6,247 nt of DNA from assembly GCA_031259485.1 (NCBI GenBank), contig JAIRLH010000013.1, forward strand, positions 1 to 6,247, in the 5' to 3' direction. The notes under the pieces were generated by a model. It worked only from the letters and a program-made list of their open reading frames with translations, had not been told where the DNA came from and made no database searches. The position numbers and the translations under genes were made by a program. Source of the stretch: Elusimicrobiota bacterium (GTDB taxonomy: Bacteria > Elusimicrobiota > Elusimicrobia > Elusimicrobiales > Elusimicrobiaceae). Below are positions 1 through 5,951 of this stretch, in pieces (position 1 is the first letter of the stretch; each line of letters opens with the position of its first letter).

Positions 1-450
1 CAGTACGCGTTCTTAAAATTGATTTTGTATATTGCTTTGCCGCAATATCTAAAAGCTATAGAAAAAACCCGCATGACGGAAGGCATTGCGATAGCCAAAG
101 CTGTCGGCCAAGCCCAGCAGAGATATTATTTGCTTACGGGGCAATATACAAACGATATTAATGACTTAGATATTTCTTTATCTGGAACCATGAGACACTT
201 TAATATACATATTGGCCCAAGTAATGAAGTCGTCCGTGCGAACAGAGGAGTCTTACTGGAAAGATTGCCTTTAAGATATACTATAGTCTATTGCATGAAA
301 AATGATTCCATCTGGTGCGGCGCAAGCAGCAGCGGATATGGTAAGAGAGGCCCGGAATCCGTAGCACTCTGCGCAAGTCTTGGCGGCATTAAAGGAAATC
401 CTGCCGATTTGGGGTGCGCAACTGAAAGAAGTGAAAATTACAAACTATAA
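1..450 (+). CDS. Type IV pilin-like protein, 5' end outside window
   Basis: Open from the first base in frame 1, with 149 codons before TAA at 448-450. The first residues form the end of a hydrophobic helix leading into ALPQY, then KAIEKTR and a Q/Y-rich helix (QAQQRYYLLTGQYT). This is how class III-signal (GFTLIE) pilins and pseudopilins run from about mature residue 9 onward. The C-terminal part carries four cysteines (YC, WCG, LCASLGG, GCAT), suggesting disulfide loops, and ends in NYKL. Such proteins are normally cleaved by a prepilin peptidase and assembled into type IV pili or type II secretion pseudopili; that is family knowledge. The GFTLIE signal would lie about 8 codons left of the window. 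Lys, Gln and Tyr in the visible helix are unusual and may indicate decay. A TTG at 19 is not a credible start because it would remove the signal. I cannot tell a major pilin from a minor one. Confidence 0.75.
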   Translation, partial: QYAFLKLILYIALPQYLKAIEKTRMTEGIAIAKAVGQAQQRYYLLTGQYTNDINDLDISLSGTMRHFNIHIGPSNEVVRANRGVLLERLPLRYTIVYCMKNDSIWCGASSSGYGKRGPESVALCASLGGIKGNPADLGCATERSENYKL

Positions 451-490
451 CAATAAATATCGTTTAGAATAGCCTTGTGCCGTCTGACAT

Positions 491-507
491 AGAAATTACG
501 GATTTCT
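491..507 (+). terminator. Weak AT-rich hairpin after the pilin-like gene
   Basis: AGAAAT at 491-496 and ATTTCT at 502-507 form a perfect 6-bp stem with a 5-base loop, 41 bases after the pilin stop. The stem is AT-rich and is not followed by a clean T run, so termination here is only a possibility. Confidence 0.2.
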
Positions 508-547
508 TCCATAATATATTTTGCGGGCAATTGCGGTTTTTCTTTTG

Positions 548-553
548 TATAAT
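548..553 (+). promoter_or_regulatory. Perfect -10 box (TATAAT) of purB
   Basis: TATAAT preceded by TTTTG lies 9 bases before the purB ATG at 563. No good -35 box sits at 15-19 bases spacing; the TTGCGG copies at 521-526 and 531-536 are 21 and 11 bases away. A start site 5-8 bases after the box would fall at about 558-561, so the mRNA would begin almost at the start codon. Confidence 0.55.
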
Positions 554-562
554 ACCTAAGGT

Positions 563-1936
563 ATGCCTGTATTGAATCCTTTAGACGGCCGCTATGCGCC
601 CAAATTAACAGCGCTCTCCCAACTGCTGGGGGAAGAGGCCCTCTTGCGCGCGCGCATTCAGGTAGAGTGCGAGTATTTTATTGCCCTTTCCAAAGCCGGC
701 CTATTCAGCCTTAACAATAAAGAAGAATCCCTGCTGCGCTCACTCCATAGCCCGACTGCTGTGGATATTAAAATAGTGCATGATATAGAATTTAAGGGTT
801 ACAAAAATATCAAAGCCACAAACCACGACGTCAAAGCGGTGGAATATTATCTTAAGGACAAGCTGTCCGGCACAAGCCTAAAAAACCGGCTGGAGTGGTT
901 GCATTTTGCCATGACTTCTGAGGATACAAACAGCCTCTCCTACGCGCTCATGATTCGCGACGGCATTGAACAAGTCCTGCTGCCTATTTTAGCTGAAGTA
1001 AGAAAAATTCTGCTCGCCATCTCCAAAAAATACGCGTCCGCGCCGCTGCTTGCGCGCACGCACGGCCAGCCTGCCGTGCCGACGACATTCGGCAAAGAAT
1101 TTAAGGTTTTTGAATACCGCCTGGCCCGCCAGCTGGAGCAACTTAAAAAGCAGCGGCTTTCGTGCAAGCTGGGCGGCGCGGTGGGCAATTTCAACGCGCA
1201 CAGCGCCGCATTTAACAATATCAACTGGCCGCGTTTGGCGGCGGGTTTGGTAAGCGGCCTGAACAAAGGTCATAAGACCAAGATTTTTGCGTGGGAAGTC
1301 TCCACGCAGATAGACCCGCACGATACTTATGCCGAGCTTTTTGACAATCTGCGTCGCGTTAACATGATATTTATTGACTTTGCGCAGGACGTATGGCGCT
1401 ATATCAGCGACGGGCTTATAAAGCAGCGGGCGGTTGCGGGTGAAATCGGCTCCTCCGCCATGCCGCAGAAAGTTAACCCGATTGATTTTGAAAATGCCGA
1501 AGGCAATCTGGGGCTGGCAAATGCTTTGTTTGGCTATTTCAGCGGCAAATTAACCGTTTCAAGGCTGCAAAGGGATTTATCGGATTCTACCGTGCAGCGC
1601 AATATCGGGCCGGCTTTCGGCTATTGCGTCGTGGGCTGGAGAGCGTTGCTGAAAGGTTTGGGCAAAATTGATATTGACGCCCCTGCCGCCGCCGCCATGC
1701 TTGAGCGGCACCCTGAAGTGCTTGCCGAAGGCATACAGACGATACTGCGCGCGCACGGCGTGGCAGGCGCGTACGAAAAGCTCAAAGATTTCACGCGCGG
1801 CAAAAAAATCACCAAAGCCGATATAGCGGCTTTTATAGAGGGGCTTTCCGTCCCGGCAGACGTAAAGAATAAACTTAAAAAACTTGACGTAAAAAATTAT
1901 ACCGGCGCGGCGAGCGCGCTGGCAAGGAAGGCATGA
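563..1936 (+). CDS. purB: Adenylosuccinate lyase
   Basis: Catalyses two fumarate-releasing steps of purine synthesis in the cytoplasm: SAICAR to AICAR, and adenylosuccinate to AMP. The 457 residues match the length and order of E. coli-type PurB (456). Visible motifs are NPLDGRY at the N-terminus (5-11), TNHDVKAVEY (86-95), TSED (118-121), THGQP (166-170, with His167 in the position of the E. coli catalytic His171) and the fumarase/aspartase superfamily signature GEIGSSAMPQKVNP (293-306), whose serine pair includes the catalytic base. E. coli has His where this protein has Gln302 (MPQK); Gln also occurs there in argininosuccinate lyases. The C-terminal domain keeps EVLAEGIQT and YEKLKDFTRGK. 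The start is fixed by NPLDGRY and by the lack of another in-frame ATG before residue 117. No SD precedes it: AAGG abuts the ATG. The stop overlaps purA by 4 bases, implying coupled translation. Confidence 0.97.
   Translation: MPVLNPLDGRYAPKLTALSQLLGEEALLRARIQVECEYFIALSKAGLFSLNNKEESLLRSLHSPTAVDIKIVHDIEFKGYKNIKATNHDVKAVEYYLKDKLSGTSLKNRLEWLHFAMTSEDTNSLSYALMIRDGIEQVLLPILAEVRKILLAISKKYASAPLLARTHGQPAVPTTFGKEFKVFEYRLARQLEQLKKQRLSCKLGGAVGNFNAHSAAFNNINWPRLAAGLVSGLNKGHKTKIFAWEVSTQIDPHDTYAELFDNLRRVNMIFIDFAQDVWRYISDGLIKQRAVAGEIGSSAMPQKVNPIDFENAEGNLGLANALFGYFSGKLTVSRLQRDLSDSTVQRNIGPAFGYCVVGWRALLKGLGKIDIDAPAAAAMLERHPEVLAEGIQTILRAHGVAGAYEKLKDFTRGKKITKADIAAFIEGLSVPADVKNKLKKLDVKNYTGAASALARKA
1924..1931 (+). 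promoter_or_regulatory. SD for purA inside the end of purB
   Basis: AAGGAAGG serves either of two purA starts: the first AAGGA is 4 bases from ATG 1933, and the GAAGG part is 7 bases from ATG 1939. The start is therefore uncertain by two codons. Confidence 0.6.
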
Positions 1937-2961
1937 GTATGATAGACATAGTATCCGGCGGACAGGGCGGCGACGAAGGCAAAGGCAAAATATCGGCCTA
2001 TCTTTCCTACAAAGGCAATTATGATTACTGCGTGCGTATCGGCGGCCCCAACGCCGGCCACACGGTACTGCATAAGGGCAATAAATATACTTTAAAAAAT
2101 ATACCTTCCGGTTTCCTTAATCCCAAAACCAAACTTGTGCTCGGCGCGGGCGCATATACCAAAACCGATTGGCTGCTTAAAGAAGTTGAGGTCACCGGCG
2201 TCAAAGACCGCCTTATAATAGACCCCATGGCCGTGCTGATAGAAGACCGCCATACCGATACCGAAAAGGGCGACGAGCATTTTATGCTTTCCGTCGGCAG
2301 CGTGGGCACCGGCCTGGGCCAGGCCGTAAAAGAGCGTATTGAGCGCCGGCCTTTGCGCTTCGCCAAGGACGAGCCGCTTCTAAAAGAATTTGTGCGGGAC
2401 GTCCCCGCGCTGCTCAACAAATCCCTGGCGCGCGGCGGCGATATTCTGGTGGAAGGCACTCAGGGCGTCAAACTTTCGCTTTTCCACGGCACTTATCCTT
2501 TTGTGACGTCGCGCGACACCACCGCCGCCACTTTCCTGGGCGAGGCGGGGCTGGGCCCTAAATCCGTGCGCGACTGCTGGGTAATCTTTAAACCTTATGT
2601 CAGCCGCGTCGGCCCGGGCCCTATGGACGCGGAAATTTTTGACGAAACCGAGCTTGCCAAATACCACGGCAAAGGCTGCGAAGTCGGCAGCGTAAGCAAA
2701 CGCCTGCGCCGTATAGGCCGCTTTGAGGACGAAACCGCCCGCCGCGCCATAATGCTTAACAGCGCGACGAAAATCGCGCTTACGCATATAGATTTGTTTG
2801 ACGGCAATGATTACGCGCGCGTCAAAAGATACGAGGACTTTACGGCCCAAGCCCGCGGCTTTCTGGAGCGCTTGAAGGCTATATGCCGCGACACATATCC
2901 GTACCCGGAACTCAAGCTGATCTCCAACGGCGCCGAGCTTGAGGATATGGTTTTGCTTTAA
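1933..2961 (+). CDS. purA: Adenylosuccinate synthetase, short (archaeal-like) form
   Basis: Joins IMP and aspartate using GTP to give adenylosuccinate, the substrate of the preceding PurB. It has 342 residues, against about 430 for most bacterial PurA. The Gly-rich loop GGQGGDEGKGK (9-19) contains Asp14, equivalent to E. coli catalytic Asp13; NAGHT (40-44) has His43 for E. coli His41; GSVGTGLGQ (122-130) replaces GTTGRGIGP; EGTQG (174-178), HGTYPFVTS (185-193) and KRLRRIGRF (256-264) follow. The guanine-recognition motif reads THID (284-287) where E. coli has TKLD, so the Asp is kept and the Lys is His. The shortening is most evident between residues 130 and 175 and before the C-terminus. About 339-residue PurA of this kind is known from Pyrococcus and relatives, and phage PurZ belongs to the same branch. 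ATGA overlap with purB indicates an operon. ATG 1939 is an alternative start. Confidence 0.95.
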   Translation: MSMIDIVSGGQGGDEGKGKISAYLSYKGNYDYCVRIGGPNAGHTVLHKGNKYTLKNIPSGFLNPKTKLVLGAGAYTKTDWLLKEVEVTGVKDRLIIDPMAVLIEDRHTDTEKGDEHFMLSVGSVGTGLGQAVKERIERRPLRFAKDEPLLKEFVRDVPALLNKSLARGGDILVEGTQGVKLSLFHGTYPFVTSRDTTAATFLGEAGLGPKSVRDCWVIFKPYVSRVGPGPMDAEIFDETELAKYHGKGCEVGSVSKRLRRIGRFEDETARRAIMLNSATKIALTHIDLFDGNDYARVKRYEDFTAQARGFLERLKAICRDTYPYPELKLISNGAELEDMVLL

Positions 2962-2967
2962 GCCTTT

Positions 2968-2986
2968 TCATTGTTCCTCGCAATGA
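2968..2986. repeat. Small palindrome, REP-like remnant
   Basis: TCATTG (2968-2973) pairs perfectly with CAATGA (2981-2986) across a 7-base loop, 6 bases after the purA stop. On the minus strand it reads TCATTGCGAGGAACAATGA, close to the start of scattered intergenic repeats of the form CATTGCGAGGAACGAAG that I recall from several bacterial phyla. It may be a shortened copy. It is followed by TGATTTAATTATAG rather than a T run, so it is a poor terminator. Confidence 0.4.
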
Positions 2987-3017
2987 TGATTTAATTATAG
3001 GGCTAGCCAACAACCAC

Positions 3018-3046
3018 TTGAAAAAGGGGTATTTTTTGTTCATAAT
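3018..3046 (+). promoter_or_regulatory. Sigma-70-type promoter
   Basis: TTGAAA at 3018-3023 and CATAAT at 3041-3046 each match 5 of 6 consensus bases and are separated by exactly 17 bases. Transcription would start near 3053, about 100 bases before the ATG at 3155. It separates the secreted-protein gene from the purBA operon. Confidence 0.6.
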
Positions 3047-3154
3047 ATAAGTTAAGGGCGGTTTCCGGTTTTTGTCTTTGCGATTTGTCCGTTTTTGCGG
3101 CCGGCGTTTATGGCTGTTTGTGATGTTTTGTTTATGAATTTTCAGTGGAATACT

Positions 3155-4270
3155 ATGCTTAAAATTGCAGCCTTTATTTTGATTGTGTTTCTTTCCCTGC
3201 CGCTTATATTGCCGCGCGCGGATATTCGGGACGATTCTGCGTCGGCAGCGCAGGCCGCCGCGCGGGAAAGCCGGACAAAAGATATTATCGCCGACGGCAT
3301 TGACAAGATATCTGACTTTTACGGTTTTGATCAATTCTATTCCGCGCGGACGGCCGAAGGACGCCCCGCGTCAGCTCCGGCCGCTCAAGATGGGGATATT
3401 CACGCGGGCCTGCCTCTCTTGGAAAGATTAAGACTTGCTGCGGAAGCCGTGCAATCCTCCGCAGAAAAGCAGGAGGCGGAAACTAAAGCGCGCCTCAGCG
3501 TATCACAAACCGCCGGCGGCGGAGCAACGCATGAAAGCGGGCTTCGCGCCGTTTTTGAGGCGGGCATAGCGGCGGAGGAAAAGGCTAAAATGCCCGCGTA
3601 TCTCAGCGAGAAGGACGCAATAACCCTCAACGGCAAAACTTATGATTTCCTGCGCTCCCACGGTAAGGAATGGGCCATAACCGAGAACGGGCCCGTAGAG
3701 CTGGCAAAGTTTTTTGAGCGCGGCGCGGTTTACACGGGCAAACAACCTATTTTGACGCCGCTGCCTGAAAGCCGGAAAAGCTCCGCGCAGTCAAATCCTT
3801 ATATACCGATTGACGACAGGGAATACGCCGAAATCCGCGCGGGCGCGCAGGCAAAAGCCTACGGCGCGGCAGGCTCTCCCTACGGAGTTGCGGGCGGCGC
3901 GCGCGTCGGCATAACTTCTGACGTTCAAAGCAATTCGCTGGCCGGCGCGCAGTATGTCGGCGCGAAAGTTTATACGGCCGGCGCACGTGTCGCAGTGGCG
4001 GGAGTGAAGACGCGGCAAGACGCCGCCGCACCTCGGCCCTCACAGAAGCTTCTGGCGGAGAATGAGGACTATATGAAACACAATTATTACGAGCCGCAAC
4101 AAAAGGCCGATGCGGCAGCCGCGCAGGCGGGCGGCGTCCGCTCTCTTTCGGATATAAGAATGCCGCCCCCCGTATTAGGCAAGAACTATAATGTTGAACT
4201 TGAGAAGGTTGAGATAACCAGAACCGGCGCAGAGACGGCAGCCCAAGAAGAAAGTTATATGGAAAAATAG
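3155..4270 (+). CDS. Alanine-rich secreted or membrane-anchored protein of unknown function
   Basis: I do not recognise the family. From ATG 3155 it has 371 residues. A short basic start (MLK) and a hydrophobic segment (about 4-19, ending in LPLILP) form an export signal or membrane anchor. A charged Ala/Glu-rich region follows (28-145, probably helical), including DKISDFYGF (50-58). Next is a more folded-looking piece, ITLNGKTYDFLRSHGKEWAITENGP (156-180), then a low-complexity Gly/Ala/Tyr stretch (229-285) with repeated GA-x-V/Y units, and a charged tail with YMKHNYY (306-312). There are no cysteines. Start choice: earlier in-frame TTG 3095, ATG 3110 and ATG 3134 lack an SD and would put polar residues before the signal; 3155 has AGTGGA 5 bases upstream. 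It is followed by hairpins at 4275-4306. The gene starting at 5952 appears to be a distant relative, with a similar hydrophobic start and an FYG motif. Location outside the cytoplasm is inferred. Confidence 0.8.
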   Translation: MLKIAAFILIVFLSLPLILPRADIRDDSASAAQAAARESRTKDIIADGIDKISDFYGFDQFYSARTAEGRPASAPAAQDGDIHAGLPLLERLRLAAEAVQSSAEKQEAETKARLSVSQTAGGGATHESGLRAVFEAGIAAEEKAKMPAYLSEKDAITLNGKTYDFLRSHGKEWAITENGPVELAKFFERGAVYTGKQPILTPLPESRKSSAQSNPYIPIDDREYAEIRAGAQAKAYGAAGSPYGVAGGARVGITSDVQSNSLAGAQYVGAKVYTAGARVAVAGVKTRQDAAAPRPSQKLLAENEDYMKHNYYEPQQKADAAAAQAGGVRSLSDIRMPPPVLGKNYNVELEKVEITRTGAETAAQEESYMEK

Positions 4271-4274
4271 GCCC

Positions 4275-4300
4275 AAAGACCTAGTCGCATAGGGTCTTTT
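4275..4300 (+). terminator. Hairpin terminator after the 3155 gene
   Basis: AAAGACCTA (4275-4283) pairs with TAGGGTCTTT (4290-4299), giving 9 bp with one bulged G and a 6-base loop, and ends in TTTT. It begins 4 bases after the stop codon. The T run is short, so termination may be partial. Confidence 0.55.
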
Positions 4301-4306
4301 GACCCT
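4291..4306 (+). promoter_or_regulatory. Alternative hairpin overlapping the terminator
   Basis: AGGGTC (4291-4296), loop TTTT and GACCCT (4301-4306) form a perfect 6-bp stem. It uses the same AGGGTC that closes the preceding hairpin, so the two cannot form together. No T run follows it. Confidence 0.4.
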
Positions 4307-4314
4307 TGTAATAA

Positions 4315-4341
4315 TTGCGTATTTTTATTAGTTTATATAAA
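4315..4341 (+). promoter_or_regulatory. Possible promoter of the 4394-5782 gene pair
   Basis: TTGCGT (4315-4320) and TATAAA (4336-4341) are spaced by 15 bases within an AT-rich stretch upstream of ATG 4394. Both boxes are imperfect and the spacing is short. Its position just after the terminator makes a promoter here reasonable. Confidence 0.3.
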
Positions 4342-4368
4342 GAGAGATTTTATTTCCGTAATTTTGCC

Positions 4369-4388
4369 AGAGGATTATAGAGGATTAT
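4369..4388 (+). repeat. 10-bp tandem duplication carrying the SD
   Basis: AGAGGATTAT occurs twice back to back (4369-4378 and 4379-4388). The second copy places AGAGGA 9 bases from ATG 4394 and is the likely ribosome binding site. The first copy gives an extra SD too far away for that start. Confidence 0.85.
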
Positions 4389-4393
4389 ATTAT

Positions 4394-5215
4394 ATGAAAA
4401 AGATTATTTTATTCCTGTTTATTGCGTTACCTGCCTGCGCTTTCTGCCAGCCGGAAAACGAAAAGCAGGTTTTCATCCTAAATAATACCACGAATAATAT
4501 TTTGCCCGAAAACAGCAATATACGCAGTATTCTGAGTAAAAAGTATCTTAACGATACTATAGTCTTCCAGGGGCAGGACAGCGCGGGCGCTATTCTGTCT
4601 GACCCTTGGCTTCTGCCCAATAATATTAAAAGCGTCGTAGGTAATCCTGCTCCCTGCTCAGTTTTGCTGGAAGAGAATAGGGAAGTCCTTAAAAGTATTT
4701 ATTCGGATGGGGATTTATCAAAAATTTGTTATAATGCCGACGCCGCTTTTGACAGGCGCGCGGATGAGATACAAAAACTTGTAAAAGGTTTCGGCAAACA
4801 AGGTATTTCCTATGCGTTTTTTGACGGCGGTAATGCCACTATGCCGCGCGGTTGCTATTATGATAATATGATAAAGGCATTGCTGGGTACCGGCGCGGTC
4901 AATGCCGCCTCCAACGAAAATATTATGGATTTGGCAAGCGTGAAGGAAGAAGATAAAGATAATCTTTTGCTGATAGTCCCCACCGTCCCGGTGCAGGAGG
5001 ATTTACAGGATTTCGGCTTACACGCCGCCGTGTTTGAAGGCAATATTCCCACGCCCGAAGGCATAGAGGATTTTGCGGACTCCGTCGTAGGCGCGGTGCG
5101 GGGGATGCTGCAAGCCGCGCATGATAAAAAAGAAGTTATAAAAAAAGACAAGCTAAAAGAAGCGGTGGCCGCCGCAACGGCCAATCCGGAAAATAAAATT
5201 GAGGGGAATCTATGA
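4394..5215 (+). CDS. Exported protein of unknown function, first gene of a coupled pair
   Basis: 273 residues from ATG 4394. The start is MKKIILFLFIALPACAFC, a clear signal peptide with likely cleavage around residues 16-18. LPAC resembles a lipobox, but Pro before Ala-Cys is atypical, so lipid attachment is doubtful. The mature protein has three cysteines (Cys88 in NPAPC, Cys112 in KICYN, Cys154 in RGCYY) and an Asn-rich N-terminal part. A motif ISYAFFDGGNATMPRGCYYD (138-157) and a hydrophobic strand LLLIVPTVPV (191-200) are followed by GLHAAVFEGNIPTPEGIEDF (208-227), which loosely recalls the end of a thioredoxin-like fold. There is no CXXC, so this is only a shape resemblance. The tail is Lys/Ala-rich and helical. 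An upstream TTG at 4364 is rejected as start because it would bury the signal peptide behind 10 polar residues. The stop overlaps the next ATG by 4 bases, so the two proteins are probably made together. Confidence 0.8.
   Translation: MKKIILFLFIALPACAFCQPENEKQVFILNNTTNNILPENSNIRSILSKKYLNDTIVFQGQDSAGAILSDPWLLPNNIKSVVGNPAPCSVLLEENREVLKSIYSDGDLSKICYNADAAFDRRADEIQKLVKGFGKQGISYAFFDGGNATMPRGCYYDNMIKALLGTGAVNAASNENIMDLASVKEEDKDNLLLIVPTVPVQEDLQDFGLHAAVFEGNIPTPEGIEDFADSVVGAVRGMLQAAHDKKEVIKKDKLKEAVAAATANPENKIEGNL
5201..5206 (+). promoter_or_regulatory. SD for the second gene of the pair
   Basis: GAGGGG lies 5 bases before ATG 5212, inside the end of the previous gene. It supports this start and coupled translation. 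Confidence 0.65.
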
Positions 5216-5782
5216 ATTTAAAATCCGCGGCCTTATTGCGAATAACGGCTTTGGTTTTGTTTGCGGCGTCCGCGCCGCTTTATGCCGCCGCGCAGGGCGG
5301 GTATGAAAATATTATGCCGCTGAGGGACTTCCGGGTTTTTGCAAGTTTTAATGACTGGATTGCGCGCACCGGTAAGCCCAATATGTCCTGCACGCCAAAC
5401 CCCGCCAACGACGCGCCGGACAGGGAAGCCCCGAAGTATAATCCCGTCTATAATTCCGCCAACGGCCGGCGCATGTACAATATTTTTGAATATATAGATT
5501 TAAAAGGTCCGCGCGCAAGAGTGGATTTTGTCAAAAACTGTTGCGATTCCATCAACTACTGCGAAGGCGGCTATCAGTCCGACTATGACGGCAATACTCT
5601 TACGCTTGCCGCCGCGCAAGAACGTTGAAAGGTATAAGAAAGCGTTTTTTGCTTTTAATATTGAAGAACTGCTTAAAAACGGAATAGATAAAGGGATTCG
5701 GCGGACAGATTATACGGGCGCGGCAAATCCATATGAGGGGAATTTCCATAATCTGCTTTCCGTACCGGCGGCAAGGAGTTAG
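5212..5782 (+). pseudogene. Exported cysteine-containing protein, apparently frameshifted
   Basis: From ATG 5212 the frame runs 138 residues to TGA at 5626-5628. It starts with a signal peptide (hydrophobic 11-23, cleavage probably after Ala25-Ala27). The mature part has MPLRDFRVFASFNDW (35-49), a lone Cys60, and CC (110-111) with Cys117 in NYCEGGY. Reading then continues smoothly in the +1 frame as VERYKKAFFAF, IEELLKNGIDKGIRR and TDYTGAANPYEGNFHNLL to TAG at 5780-5782. That continuation has normal protein composition and no start codon near 5600-5660, so it is probably the true C-terminus. The span 5212-5782 is 571 bases, i.e. 190 codons plus one base, so one extra base (or two missing) around 5600-5626 would explain it. 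Either the gene is broken, the assembly has an indel, or the short form is real. I do not recognise the family. It overlaps the upstream gene by ATGA. Confidence 0.6.
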
Positions 5783-5843
5783 GCTGCGCGGCTCGCGCCG
5801 GCGGCATTTTGCGGTCTTAAGCATTTTTGCCGTACAGCTTTGC

Positions 5844-5876
5844 AAGGGGGCCTGCGTATTTGTGGCGGGCCCTTTT
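5844..5876 (+). terminator. Rho-independent terminator
   Basis: AAGGG (5844-5848) pairs with CCCTT (5870-5874). After a 2-base GG bulge, CCTGC (5851-5855) pairs with GCGGG (5865-5869, one G-T wobble). The 9-base loop is GTATTTGTG, and TTTT ends the stem at 5873-5876. It is GC-rich and well placed to end the 4394-5782 unit. The stretch 5783-5843 before it shows no other feature. Confidence 0.7.
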
Positions 5877-5889
5877 GGTTAAGAATGTT

Positions 5890-5907
5890 AAGAGCGTCAT
5901 TGCTCTT
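5890..5907. other. Short inverted repeat
   Basis: AAGAGC (5890-5895) and GCTCTT (5902-5907) are perfect complements around GTCATT, followed by GATTTTACTTTT. It lies between the terminator and the next start. It could be an operator-like site or a second weak terminator; nothing in the sequence decides between them. Confidence 0.4.
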
Positions 5908-5939
5908 GATTTTACTTTTATTCCATATTCACATTGCGC

Positions 5940-5945
5940 AGGGGG
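5940..5945 (+). promoter_or_regulatory. SD deciding the GTG start at 5952
   Basis: AGGGGG ends 6 bases before GTG 5952. The next in-frame ATG falls inside the hydrophobic segment, so this SD is the main support for the GTG start. Confidence 0.65.
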
Positions 5946-5951
5946 TTATCT

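Noticed and set aside
989..1321. Minus-strand reading frames inside purB (also 940-1266 and 1621-1815)
   Set aside because: They are antisense to conserved catalytic regions of PurB and show only composition-driven Arg/Ala/Ser-rich sequence.
2380..2850. Long minus-strand reading frame within purA
   Set aside because: It lies wholly opposite a certain gene, has no SD or plausible family features, and reflects GC-rich third positions of purA.
1933..2961. Phage PurZ (2-aminoadenine synthesis) instead of PurA
   Set aside because: The length fits, but PurZ as I recall it replaces the catalytic Asp of the Gly-rich loop with Ser or Thr, and Asp14 is present here. The gene overlaps purB and no other phage-type nucleotide gene is nearby.
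2912..3334. Minus-strand reading frame spanning purA end to the 3155 gene
   Set aside because: Its product is Lys/Arg/Asn-rich without domain character, and it runs across a good plus-strand promoter and the starts of known-direction genes.
4364..4393. TTG 4364 as start of the exported protein
   Set aside because: It would add 10 polar residues before a textbook signal peptide, and no SD precedes it, whereas AGAGGA is well spaced for ATG 4394.
5612..5632. Programmed +1 frameshift like that of prfB
   Set aside because: The site is CGT TGA rather than CTT TGA, slippage to GTT would pair poorly, and no SD-like stimulator lies just upstream. An indel is simpler.
5528..5782. Independent gene starting at ATG 5528
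   Set aside because: The first 30 codons overlap a better-supported frame and encode low-quality sequence (Ser/Thr/Ala, LLRLPPRK). Only the part after about 5620 looks protein-like, which fits a frameshifted tail better.
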